Shown here piece by piece: positions 44,637 through 52,681 of a stretch of 64,000 nucleotides of DNA (positions are counted from its first letter, which is position 1; every line of letters starts with the position of its first letter). The stretch comes from JANXQG01 sp963719885 (GTDB lineage: Bacteria > Planctomycetota > Planctomycetia > Pirellulales > Thermoguttaceae). The notes under the pieces were generated by a model. That model was not told the DNA's origin, ran no database searches, and saw nothing but the letters and a program-made list of their open reading frames with translations. The DNA is taken from positions 124,001 to 188,000 of the forward strand of contig CAVRDP010000035.1 of NCBI GenBank assembly GCA_963719885.1. The letters are read 5' to 3'. A program made the translations under genes and the position numbers.

Positions 44637-44686
44637 GGAAAATCTCAAATCTCAAATCCGAAATCCCAAACAAATCACAAATTCAA
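44637..44686 (+). repeat. AT-rich 'AAATCTCAAAT' repeat before gspI
   Basis: aatctcaaatctcaaatccg then aaatcccaaac. A similar sequence in the opposite orientation lies at 61680-61760. It belongs to a dispersed low-complexity family. Confidence 0.6.
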
Positions 44687-45271
44687 ATGAGAAATGCTCA
44701 AAACATTCCGAAGCGGCGAGTTTTGGTCATTGGCATTTCATATTTTCGATCGGGCACCACGTACCCCGTGGTCGCGAATTTCGGATTTCAGGTTTCGGAT
44801 TTCCGCTGCGCAACTACGGTCTCGCGGCGGTCTGCATTTACGCTCCTGGAAGTGATCCTGGCCCTGACCATTCTGGCCGGGGCCATGGCCGTATTGGGCG
44901 AGGTCAGCCGCTTGGCCCTGCGGAACGCGGTGGCCGCGCGGGACCTGGCCCGGGCGGATCTGCTGGCCAACAGCAAGCTGGCCGAGATCGAGGCCGGGAT
45001 TACCTCGACCGATTCGGTCGATCGTCTCAAATTTGACCCCACGACCGAGTCGCTCGACCCGGGTGAACCCGCCTGGCTGTACTCGATCAATTCGCAATCG
45101 ACCGACGAAGACGGAGTGATCTCGGTCCGTGTGACCGTCACCCGCGACCTGCCTGCCGGCCAACATCCCGTAAAATTCACGCTCGTCCGCTGGTTGCCGG
45201 ACCCGAACTACGTCTACACGCCGCCCGCTCCAGGTAGCGGCAGCACTTCTTCCACATCGGGAGGATCATGA
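44687..45271 (+). CDS. gspI: minor pseudopilin GspI
   Basis: 194 residues as read. The prepilin segment is RRSAFTLLEVILALTILAGAMAVLGEV, followed by the GspI pattern ARADLLANSKLAEIEAGITS, then PAWLYSINSQ, and VRVTVTRDLPAGQHPVKFTL. The C-terminus is a Gly/Ser tail. The first 40 residues before the pilin leader are unusual and are coded by repeats: the AAATCTCAAAT motif upstream, hairpin element e, and a second 'tttcggatttc' stretch. The true start may be nearer 44800, but no better start codon with a ribosome site is visible. GspI forms the pilus tip with GspJ and GspK. Confidence 0.8.
   Translation: MRNAQNIPKRRVLVIGISYFRSGTTYPVVANFGFQVSDFRCATTVSRRSAFTLLEVILALTILAGAMAVLGEVSRLALRNAVAARDLARADLLANSKLAEIEAGITSTDSVDRLKFDPTTESLDPGEPAWLYSINSQSTDEDGVISVRVTVTRDLPAGQHPVKFTLVRWLPDPNYVYTPPAPGSGSTSSTSGGS
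44752..44774 (+). repeat. variable-stem hairpin element, copy e (in gspI leader)
   Basis: GGGCACC-ACG-TACCC-CGT-GGTCG. A third arm type (ACG/CGT) keeps perfect pairing with a 5-nt loop. It lies in the 5' coding part of gspI. Confidence 0.75.
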
Positions 45272-45272
45272 G

Positions 45273-46736
45273 ATGGAAACGAGAACTAAGCCCAACTTTC
45301 TCACCATTGCCAACAGGGCCGCCCGCCGCGGCTTTACGCTCCTGGAAGTGATGCTGGCGATGGGCCTGGCCGTGGTGGTCCTGGTACTGGTAGGCGTGGG
45401 CATCAACGTCCACTTGAAAGTGGCCGCAAAAAGTCTCGACCAGGTCGAGGAGGCCCAGCTTGCGCGGGGCTTGCTGCAGCGGATTGCCGACGATCTCCGC
45501 AATGCGGTCCCCTTCCAGCCGCCGCCTTCGTCTACCTCATCGACCTCGTCTTCCTCGTCATCCTCCGCCGCTTCAGGGCAGTCCGGCGCTGCGGGCACTT
45601 CTGACCAGGACACTTCCTCCGGCACTGCGGATTCCAACAGCACCACGCCGCTTTCCGGCGGAATTTATGGCGGGGCCCAGGCGATCCAGATCGAGACGGC
45701 GCGACGGCCGCGGGCAACCCTCGCCTCGTTGCAGGTGGCGGCCAGCGACCGCAGCCAGCCCGCCCGGCTCAGCGATATTCGCGTCGTTTCCTACAGCCTC
45801 GGGGCGCCGACCACCGTGGATATGTCGCAACAAGGTCCCCCGTCAACTTCGGGCACCGGCCTCTATCGCCATGAGCAGGACCGGGCCGAGTTTTTCTACG
45901 CCTCGCAAAATGGGCAGACCGACGATACGGATCCCAAGAAGGATTTGCTTGCCCCGGAGGTGGTCGATTTCCAACTTACTTACTACGGCGGCACAGCCGG
46001 CACGGCGAGCAGCGGTACGGCGTCCGGCGGTACGGCGTCCGGCGGCACGGCGGGCAGCGGCACAGCGAGCAGCGGCACGGCAACTAACGGCACGACAAGT
46101 GGCGGCACAACCACCGTCGACACGACGACCAACGGCACGACCAGCGACAACCAATGGGATTCGACGCAACAGGGCATGTTGCCAGCCGCCGTGCGGATTT
46201 CGATTTCCCTTCGCCGCCAAGCGCCGAAATCGTTGCTCAGTCTTCTCGACACCGAGAAACGGCCGCCGGTCGTATACACGTTGCTCGTCAGTCTGCCCAA
46301 TTCGCAGGTGGATACGAGCCAGCAGGTCGACCCGCCGGAGGCGGCGCCAACGTCGTCCGCATTCGTCAGTATCATCGGACAGGGAACCGGCGGTGCTCGC
46401 GGCCACGGTGAAGGCGGGCGAGGTAAACGCGGCCGCGGTGAAAGTGGATCCGGAGGTGGTGAACGTGGCGGACCGGGAGGTGGTAAACGCGGCCGACCCG
46501 GAGGTGGTAAACACGGCGGACCCGGAGGTGGTGAACACGGCGGACCCGGAGGTGGTGAACACGGCGGACCCGGAGGTGGTGAACACGGCGGACCCGGAGG
46601 CGGCGGGCGCGGCGGCCCCGGAGGTGGTGAACACGGCGGACCTGGAGGTGGTGAACCTGGCGGCCCCGGAGGTGGTGGACGCGGCGTACACGGAGGTGGC
46701 GGAGCCGGTGGCCAGTCCTCGCAAGGGGGCCGGTAA
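45273..46736 (+). CDS. gspJ: minor pseudopilin GspJ with Gly-rich repeat tail
   Basis: 487 residues, far longer than typical GspJ (about 200). The leader is RRGFTLLEVMLAMGLAVVVLVLVG, and the body continues LARGLLQRIADDLRNAV, IYGGAQAIQIETARRP, HEQDRAEFFYASQNGQ, APEVVDFQLTYYGG. Three low-complexity segments are inserted or added: a Ser/Thr run near residue 85, a Gly/Thr/Ser 15-bp repeat near residue 230-290, and a C-terminal GGPGGGEH repeat of about 110 residues. The stop is followed by the gspK start 14 bases on. The tail would project from the tip complex if made. Confidence 0.8.
   Translation: METRTKPNFLTIANRAARRGFTLLEVMLAMGLAVVVLVLVGVGINVHLKVAAKSLDQVEEAQLARGLLQRIADDLRNAVPFQPPPSSTSSTSSSSSSSAASGQSGAAGTSDQDTSSGTADSNSTTPLSGGIYGGAQAIQIETARRPRATLASLQVAASDRSQPARLSDIRVVSYSLGAPTTVDMSQQGPPSTSGTGLYRHEQDRAEFFYASQNGQTDDTDPKKDLLAPEVVDFQLTYYGGTAGTASSGTASGGTASGGTAGSGTASSGTATNGTTSGGTTTVDTTTNGTTSDNQWDSTQQGMLPAAVRISISLRRQAPKSLLSLLDTEKRPPVVYTLLVSLPNSQVDTSQQVDPPEAAPTSSAFVSIIGQGTGGARGHGEGGRGKRGRGESGSGGGERGGPGGGKRGRPGGGKHGGPGGGEHGGPGGGEHGGPGGGEHGGPGGGGRGGPGGGEHGGPGGGEPGGPGGGGRGVHGGGGAGGQSSQGGR
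45989..46140 (+). repeat. 15-bp tandem repeat in gspJ
   Basis: Units of the type GGCACGGCGAGCAGC and GGTACGGCGTCCGGC code GTASS/GTASG/GTAGS in frame. Confidence 0.75.
46427..46710 (+). repeat. 24-bp tandem repeat in the gspJ tail
   Basis: Around eleven units near GGTGAACACGGCGGACCCGG plus AGGT. It has no stop in several frames: the gspJ frame gives GGEHGGPG, another plus frame gives VVNTADPE, and the minus strand gives FTTSGSAV. Confidence 0.8.
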
Positions 46737-46750
46737 AGAAAGTTGGTCCT

Positions 46751-48338
46751 ATGAAAAAAAGTCGCCGGGGAGTGATATTGCTACTGGTGCTCATCGTGGT
46801 CACGATGCTGGCCTTGGGCAGCCTCGGCTTTGCCGAGCTGATGCTCAACGAGCGTCGTGCTGCGCAGACAGCCAGCCGCCAATCACAAGCCAGGGCCTTC
46901 GCCGAGTCGGGCCGTGAAGTGGCCCGGCAGTTCCTCGATCGCGATCCCGACGACCTGCAGACCGCCGGCGGGCTATATGACAATGCAAAGCGATTTTCCA
47001 AACAGGTCGTGGCAGAAGATGCTTCGCCTCGCGATCGCGGCCTGTTCACCGTCATCGCGCCAAAGCTCGATGATTCCGGCATCGCCATCACCGGCGCTCG
47101 CTACGGCTTGCAAGACGAATCAACGCGGATCAATCTGGCCACGATCCTCAATTACGATCAATCCAGCGGTTCGAGTGATGGCAACGACACCACCGCCGAC
47201 AACACCTACTCGCATACGATCCTCATGGGTCTGCCGGGCATGACCGACGACGTGGCCGATGCCATCCTCGACTGGATCGACGACGACGACACGCCCCGCG
47301 ACCAGGGCGCCGAGAGCGACTTCTACGGCAGCCTCGACCACGGCTATACGCCGCGCAATCGCGCCGCCCACCACCATTGAAGAGCTCTTGCTGGTGAAAG
47401 GCGTCACTCCGGAGTTGCTCTTCGGTTATGACGCGGTGAAGATGGGCTATAGCAGCAGCGACTCCGTCAGTGCGGCCATCTCCGGCGTCGCCACCGATGG
47501 CTCGATGGACCACGGCTGGGCCGCGTACCTGACGCTGTGGAGCGCCGAGTCGACCCTCAAGTCCGACGGCACGCCCAAGATCAACCTCAACCAGTCGGAC
47601 ATGAAGGCGCTCTACACTCAATTGAGCTCCGTGTTCGATCCGTCGTGGGCCGCGTACATCGTCGCTTACCGGCAGGGTGGCGGCACCGCGGATGGCAGCG
47701 GAAACCTCAACACGTCTCAGTTGGGCCAAGGCATCAACACCATCGGCAGCCCGTTGGACCTGGTCGGCGCCACGGTTTCGGTCGTGCCGCCGGGCGGAAC
47801 GTCGTCGGGTGGCACGTCGGGGAGCACGCGGGGGTCGCGGGGCACCGTCCTCAAGAGCCCCTTCACCAGCGACACCGCGGCAATGGGGCAGTACCTGCCT
47901 CAATTGTTCGACAATTGCACGACGGTTTCGGGGACGGCGATCCCGGGGCGGATCAACATCAATCAGGCCCCGCGGACCGCGCTGCTCTGCATCCCCGGCA
48001 TGACCTCGGATTTGGCCGACCAGATCATTTCCAATCGCCAGCCCGATCCGGCCTCGTCTTCGGCCAAGCCCGACCAGACTTGTCCGGCATGGCCCCTGAT
48101 CGAGGGGATCATGCCGCTGGCCACGATGAAGGCGATGCTTCCTTACATCACGGCCGGGGGAAGCGTATACCGGGCCCAAATAATCGGACATTTCGACAAG
48201 GGAAATCCCGTCGCCCGGCTGGAAGTCCTGCTTGACGCTACCCAACACCCGACGCGGGTATTATTCTGGAAAGATATGAGCCATTTGACCGGCGGCTTCC
48301 CCGGCGAGAGCAGCGGAACGCTGACAGGGGAGCACTAA
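46751..48338 (+). CDS. gspK: minor pseudopilin GspK, one frameshift
   Basis: About 529 residues. The N-terminus MKKSRRGVILLLVLIVVTML is the GspK form of the prepilin leader. The body has two SAM-like domains: ILMGLPGMTDDVADAILDWI with DDDDTPRDQGAESDFYGSL, then after a shift near 47365 EELLLVKGVTPELLFGYDAV. Next comes INLNQSDMKALYTQL, and late IPGRININQAPRTALLCIPG. GspK caps the pseudopilus tip with GspI and GspJ. The larger domain size fits the family. The shift falls beside CCGCCCACCACC and is probably an indel. Confidence 0.82.
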
Positions 48339-48354
48339 TTCGAAGACCGTTATC

Positions 48355-49800
48355 ATGCCTCAACTTTTCGCGCTGGAATGGGATTCTCGTGAGATCCGCT
48401 TGATGGTCGCTTCCGGGCGCGGCCGCCAGATCGTAATCGAGCAGGCCTTTTCCATCCCCTGTGAGACCGATTCCTCGGCAGCCGACGCGGCCGAACAAAT
48501 CGGACAGCGGATTGCGGCCGAACTGGACGCCCGTGGACTGGGCCGCGGGGAAGCCGTCGTGGCAGTCGGCCGCAGCAGCATCGAATTGCGGCAACTGCAA
48601 TTGCCGCCGGCCCCGGATGAAGATCTGCCGGAGCTGGTCCGCTTCCAGGCCACGCGCGAGTTCAACGAACTGGACGACAAATGGCTCTTGGACTTCATTC
48701 CCATCGACGGTTCCGCCAAGACAGCCCGCACCGTGTTGGCCACCGCCATCGCGCCGGCGGCCCTCGGGCAGATCGAAGCGGTCTGCGAACACGCCGGCCT
48801 GAAGATGCAGCGGTTGTTGCTTCGTCCCTGCGAAGCGGCCTTGCTGCTGGAGGGCGAGAAGTCAATTCCCCGCGGGCAAGTGGTGTTGCTGGTGAATCCC
48901 TTGGGTGTCGAGGCCGATCTTACGGCCGTGGCCGACGGCACGGCGGTCTTTTTGCGCACGACCCGGATCAGCAGCGACCCACCTCCCTTGCAGGCCCTGC
49001 TGGCCGAAATCCGCCTCACCATGGCCGCGGCCTCAAATCAATTGGGCGGCCGGAAAATTGAGTTGATCGTGTTCTGCGGCGAACCGCAACCGGATCTCGA
49101 TCTGGCCCGCGCCATCGAAACGGAACTGCAGATTCGCGTCGATCTTTTCGATCCCTTCAGCGGCGTGAAGCTGGGCCGCGCCCTGGTCCAATCGCCGCCG
49201 GAACACCCGGGCCGATTCGCGCCGCTGGTGGGCATGCTGCTGGCCGAGTTGAAGCCGTCGGAGCATGCGGTCGATTTCCTCCATCCCCGCCGCCGTGCGG
49301 CAGCCGCCAATCCCCGCAAAAAATGGATGATCGCCGGGGGAGCGGTGGCCGTGCTCCTGCTGGGCTGGCTGATCTACTCCCGCATTGATCATTACCTGCT
49401 GGCCAGTTCCGTCGACGAACTGTCGCAGCAATCCAAGGGCCTGGAAGAGTCGATCGACAGCAAGAAGAAAATCCGTGCCAGCGTGGCGGAAATCGCCAAA
49501 TGGGCCGACGAAGATACGATCTGGCTCGATCGCCTCTACGTGCTGGAACAAAGCTTTCCGTCTGCCGAGGACGCCGTCCTGAGCGAGTTGGCTGCCAGGA
49601 GCAACCCCAGCGGCGGACAAATCGAACTGAAAGGCTGGGTCCGCCGGCCGGACGACATCGTGCATTTCAAAGAAGGCATCGTGCGCGCCCACGGCGGCAC
49701 GATCAGCGAGAAGAGCAGCCACGAGGACTCCACCGCTCCGTCGCCCTACGCCTGGTCCTTCGAGGCCTCGGTCCTGCCTGAGAAGGGCAAGAAGCCATGA
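48355..49800 (+). CDS. PilM/GspL-like assembly protein fused to a PilN-like end
   Basis: 481 residues. The N-terminal 300 residues are an actin-fold domain (LFALEWDSREIRLMVASGRG, GEAVVAVGRSSIELRQLQLP, LVRFQATREFNELDDKWLLD, GQVVLLVNPLGVEADLTAVA). A TM helix follows (KWMIAGGAVAVLLLGWLIYS), then a coiled coil and a ferredoxin-like periplasmic end (IELKGWVRRPDDIVHFKEGI). PilM and PilN are separate in many pili, but GspL joins both, so this is a GspL equivalent linking the motor to the inner membrane platform. It overlaps the next gene by ATGA. Confidence 0.75.
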   Translation: MPQLFALEWDSREIRLMVASGRGRQIVIEQAFSIPCETDSSAADAAEQIGQRIAAELDARGLGRGEAVVAVGRSSIELRQLQLPPAPDEDLPELVRFQATREFNELDDKWLLDFIPIDGSAKTARTVLATAIAPAALGQIEAVCEHAGLKMQRLLLRPCEAALLLEGEKSIPRGQVVLLVNPLGVEADLTAVADGTAVFLRTTRISSDPPPLQALLAEIRLTMAAASNQLGGRKIELIVFCGEPQPDLDLARAIETELQIRVDLFDPFSGVKLGRALVQSPPEHPGRFAPLVGMLLAELKPSEHAVDFLHPRRRAAAANPRKKWMIAGGAVAVLLLGWLIYSRIDHYLLASSVDELSQQSKGLEESIDSKKKIRASVAEIAKWADEDTIWLDRLYVLEQSFPSAEDAVLSELAARSNPSGGQIELKGWVRRPDDIVHFKEGIVRAHGGTISEKSSHEDSTAPSPYAWSFEASVLPEKGKKP

Positions 49801-50759
49801 AGCTGCAACGTCGCGAAAAAATCCTGCTGGGTCTGACGCTCGGGCTTGTGGTCCTGGCGGGGTTAGGGTTTCTCCTCTTCGCCGGCGACAGCCGGTCGGA
49901 TGACCAGTTGATCGCCGATCGGACCAAGTTGGAAGGCGAAATCGAGACCAAACAGAAGCTGCTTCACTTAGCAGACAAGGACGCCAAACGCCTTGCCCAG
50001 TGGCAGCAACATTCTCTGCCTTCCGACCCGGTGCTTGCTCGTTCGCTGTATCAGAACTGGCTCCGCCGCCTGACCGCGCGGGCCAACCTTCGCGGGACCA
50101 CGCTCGTCTCCCCCGAAGCCGCCGCCCGCCGCGACCAACAATTCACGCGAATCTCCTTCACGCTCAGCGCCCGGGCAAAGCTGGACGATCTGGTCCAGTT
50201 CATGTACGAATTCTATGCGGCCGGTTTCCTCCACCAAATCCGCGATTTGAAGATCAAACCGGTCCAGAGTTCCCGCGAGTTGGATGTGAGGCTCGCGATC
50301 GAGGCCCTCTCGCTGCCCACGGCGGAGTCCAAGGACCGGCTTCCTAAGGAAGCGGGCAAGGTGCTGCAATTCTCAAAATTGTCGGACTATCGCGAGCCGA
50401 TCGTGTCGCGAGACTTCTTCGCCGCCTATGTCCGGCCGGCCCCCTCTGTTACGGTTGAGAAGCGAATCGAAAAAACGGTCGACTTGGCCGACTATGCCGT
50501 CGTGACCGCATTTATCGAAGTTGACGGCGCAGCCCAAGTCTGGATTCGGGATCGCATCGGGGGCAAACCGTGGAAATTGGGGACCGGGGAAAACTTTACC
50601 GTCGGAAAAGTGAAAGGCACGGTCGAGTCCATTCGTCCGGAAGGGGAGGTCGTCGTCGAGTTCGGCGGACATCGGCGATCGCTTCGCATCGGCGACAACC
50701 TGCATGGCGGAGTGGAAATTCAGGATCCGCCGCCGAAGCGGCCGGATGAAGGCAACTGA
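49797..50759 (+). CDS. PilO/GspM-like protein with a PilP/GspC-like C-terminus
   Basis: 320 residues. A short cytoplasmic start and one TM helix (ILLGLTLGLVVLAGLGFLLF) precede a coiled coil. A PilO-like domain follows (LARSLYQNWLRRLTARANLR, LDDLVQFMYEFYAAGFLHQI). The last 110 residues resemble the HR domain of GspC/PilP (DYAVVTAFIEVDGAAQVWIR, GTVESIRPEGEVVVEFGGHR then RSLRIGD). Such a domain would contact the secretin. No separate gspC is in the window, so this fusion may fill that role. It overlaps the upstream gene by ATGA. Confidence 0.65.
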   Translation: MKLQRREKILLGLTLGLVVLAGLGFLLFAGDSRSDDQLIADRTKLEGEIETKQKLLHLADKDAKRLAQWQQHSLPSDPVLARSLYQNWLRRLTARANLRGTTLVSPEAAARRDQQFTRISFTLSARAKLDDLVQFMYEFYAAGFLHQIRDLKIKPVQSSRELDVRLAIEALSLPTAESKDRLPKEAGKVLQFSKLSDYREPIVSRDFFAAYVRPAPSVTVEKRIEKTVDLADYAVVTAFIEVDGAAQVWIRDRIGGKPWKLGTGENFTVGKVKGTVESIRPEGEVVVEFGGHRRSLRIGDNLHGGVEIQDPPPKRPDEGN

Positions 50760-50783
50760 CTGCGAGATTTGGTACGATATAAT
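50756..50783 (+). promoter_or_regulatory. promoter of the BON-domain gene
   Basis: CTGACT at 50756-50761, a 16-bp spacer, and consensus TATAAT at 50778-50783. The ATG at 50829 is about 45 bases downstream, after AAAGGAAC. Confidence 0.55.
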
Positions 50784-50828
50784 GTAGGGTGGGCTTGTGC
50801 TCGCCGTACTATCAAAGGAACCCAAACC

Positions 50829-51685
50829 ATGCGATGGACACGAATTGTTCCGGTGTTGGTGTTTACCATGCTCCTGGGTGGCCTGGCAAGGGCCGTGGCC
50901 CAATCGACGAGCTCATCGGGCATGTTTGGCAACCGTACGACAGGCAGCGGAATCAGTGCTAGCACGGGCAGCGCCTTTGGTAGCAACAGTCCGCTGAGCA
51001 ACCTTGGCCAAAGCAGCGGCCAAGGCACCCCAAGCTTGAACAATTCGAATGGCGTGGGGGGCCAGGCGCGGCAAGCCGGCAGCTTTGTCGGCGCCAATAC
51101 GGGTCAGGCGGCCCAGCAGAACTTCGTCGGCGCGGCCCAAGCCAACCCTAATGGCGGCTCCCAGTCGGGCATGGGTAATCTCGGCATGGGCGGTGGCATG
51201 GGGGGTGGCATGGGTGGTGGTATGGGAGGTTTCGGCATGGGTGCCCTCATCGGACGGCGTTTGGCGCAAGGGGGCATGAACGGCAGCACCACGCCCACTC
51301 CCCAGGTGCGGACCACCTTGACCATGGGGCCCGAACTGGCCGTGTCCGCGGTGCCGCAGCAGCTCAATTCGGCCATTGCGGAACACCTGATGGCCCTGCC
51401 GGGGCTGCATTGGCAGGAACCTGTCCAGGTGGAGATGCGAGGCCGGACGGTGATTCTGCGGGGTGTGGCGGCGTCGGAGCACGATCGCGACTTAGCCGAG
51501 CGAGTGGTTCGCCTAGAGGCCACTGTCGACCGGGTGCAAAACCAGATCGGAGTTGTAGGCCAGGCGAGACCGAGGATGTCGCGGGCGGAGGAGTCACCGG
51601 TGGAGCATACCCCGGCGGCGGAGCATACCCCGGCCGCGGTGCAGCATACCCCGGCGGCGGTGCAGCATACCCCGGCGGCGGATAA
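50829..51685 (+). CDS. secreted BON-domain protein, end uncertain
   Basis: The start MRWTRIVPVLVFTMLLGGLA is a signal peptide. A Ser/Gly/Asn-rich region with MGGGMGGGMGGGMGGFGMG follows, then a BON domain near residue 175-240 (LNSAIAEHLMALPGLHWQEP, VQVEMRGRTVILRGVAASEH, VRLEATVDRVQNQIGVV). The annotated frame runs on to 52064 through DNA that reads better as a minus-strand gene. A frameshift near 51560 would instead give GETEDVAGGGVTGGAYPGGG repeats and a stop at 51685. I prefer that end. BON domains bind membranes or peptidoglycan-linked partners. It lies between the pilus assembly genes and the secretin, so an envelope role is likely. Confidence 0.55.
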
Positions 51686-52647
51686 TTCTGCGGCGAATAG
51701 TTCCGCGGCGGGTAGTTCGGCGACGGGTAGTTCTGCGACCCGTAGCTCTGCGCCGGGTAATTTTGCGCCCGTAGTTCTGTGCTGCATAGTTCTGCGGCAC
51801 GTAGTTCCGCCCAGGCGCCGTCGGGCCTGCCGGCCAGGGCCCCGGCCGGTATTCTCCCGCCGTCGCCGACCAAACCTGTGGGGAAGTAATCGACGAGCGA
51901 ATCGCCGATCCGGACGGTACGTCGATCGTTGCCGTCGTGATGTGCCGCCGCTGCCATTCCGCCGTCAGAACTCCCCTGCCGTCGGTTATCGGCGTTTGGT
52001 ACGCCACGGGCTGTACACCGCCCGATCCCACCATCCCGTTGCCCTGGTTGCGCGAATCCCCTAGGGAAGGCCCCAATGGCTCGTTGGGAGTTGCCGGCAA
52101 TTGGGCTCGTGCCGGCGCGACGCGGCCGGGAAGCAGTTGCCGGGTAGGGTCGCCGATGGCTACTGCCCCTTCTTTCGGTTGAAAGCGGACGATGAGCGTG
52201 ATTTCCTTTTGCAGGCCCGCCGATCTCGTCCCACGGCAGCCACACGCTATAGGAATGGCCGATCTTCGACTTGCTGTAATGCAGCGGCAGTTGTTGCGGC
52301 GTGAAAACAAACTTGCGGTCGGGTCGGTTGTTGTTCGGATCGCGGTCGGTTTCATCGAAGGCATAGACCACCAGCGTTCCTTCGACTTTGATCGGATCCT
52401 CTTTCTTGCCTTCGTAGAACATCAGCCGCCCGCCGAATCCGCGGATCGGCGGCCGGCCCGTTTGAGTCAGAACCGTGTCGCTCCACAAGGCGATGATCTT
52501 GTCCGGCTTGCCCGGCTTGTCCTGGTTGAACGGCCAGAGCGGCCATCCGTCGCCACGTGCCGACGGTGTCAGCCAGGCAGTCAACAGCAGGCCAGTCAGC
52601 AGGCAGCAAATGCGGACGCAAGATCGATTTTGGGAGTATGAGTTCAT
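51364..52647 (-). CDS. secreted Tyr/Pro-rich protein, frameshifts, end uncertain
   Basis: From the ATG at 52647: signal peptide (VRICCLLTGLLLTAWLTPSA). A globular part follows (KPDKIIALWSDTVLTQTGRP, PIRGFGGRLMFYEGKKEDPI, VEGTLVVYAFDETDRDPNNN, FVFTPQQLPLHYSKSKIGHS). It continues after a shift near 52215 with LQKEITLIVRFQPKEGAV and HITTATIDVPSGSAIRSSIT. A second shift near 51800 gives QNYPxPNYPP and PPPGYAAP repeats. This looks like a conserved secreted planctomycete protein with a Pro/Tyr tail. The last 65 residues as read lie opposite the BON domain and are doubtful; the real end may be near 51560. It is 34 bases after the secretin stop and so probably in its operon. Confidence 0.55.
   Translation of the reverse strand: MNSYSQNRSCVRICCLLTGLLLTAWLTPSARGDGWPLWPFNQDKPGKPDKIIALWSDTVLTQTGRPPIRGFGGRLMFYEGKKEDPIKVEGTLVVYAFDETDRDPNNNRPDRKFVFTPQQLPLHYSKSKIGHSYSVWLPWDEIGGPAKGNHAHRPLSTERRGSSHRRPYPATASRPRRAGTSPIAGNSQRAIGAFPRGFAQPGQRDGGIGRCTARGVPNADNRRQGSSDGGMAAAAHHDGNDRRTVRIGDSLVDYFPTGLVGDGGRIPAGALAGRPDGAWAELRAAELCSTELRAQNYPAQSYGSQNYPSPNYPPRNYSPQNYPPPGYAAPPPGYAAPRPGYAPPPGYAPPVTPPPATSSVSPGLQLRSGFAPGRQWPLGEPLARLSRDRAPTPPHPAESPSGLASPPGQVPANAAPAGPSGVPQWPN
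51598..51680. repeat. short GC repeat shared by two convergent genes
   Basis: Units of GCATACCCCGGCGGCGGT type. On the plus strand they can code GAYPGGG. On the minus strand they code PPPGYAAP. Both readings give plausible Gly/Pro/Tyr tails for the two genes that converge here. Confidence 0.65.
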
Positions 52648-52681
52648 AACCGTGCAATCAAGGAAGAGACAAGGAGTTTCC

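Noticed and set aside
46427..46710. CRISPR array in gspJ
   Set aside because: Units are contiguous without unique spacers and are part of an open gene.
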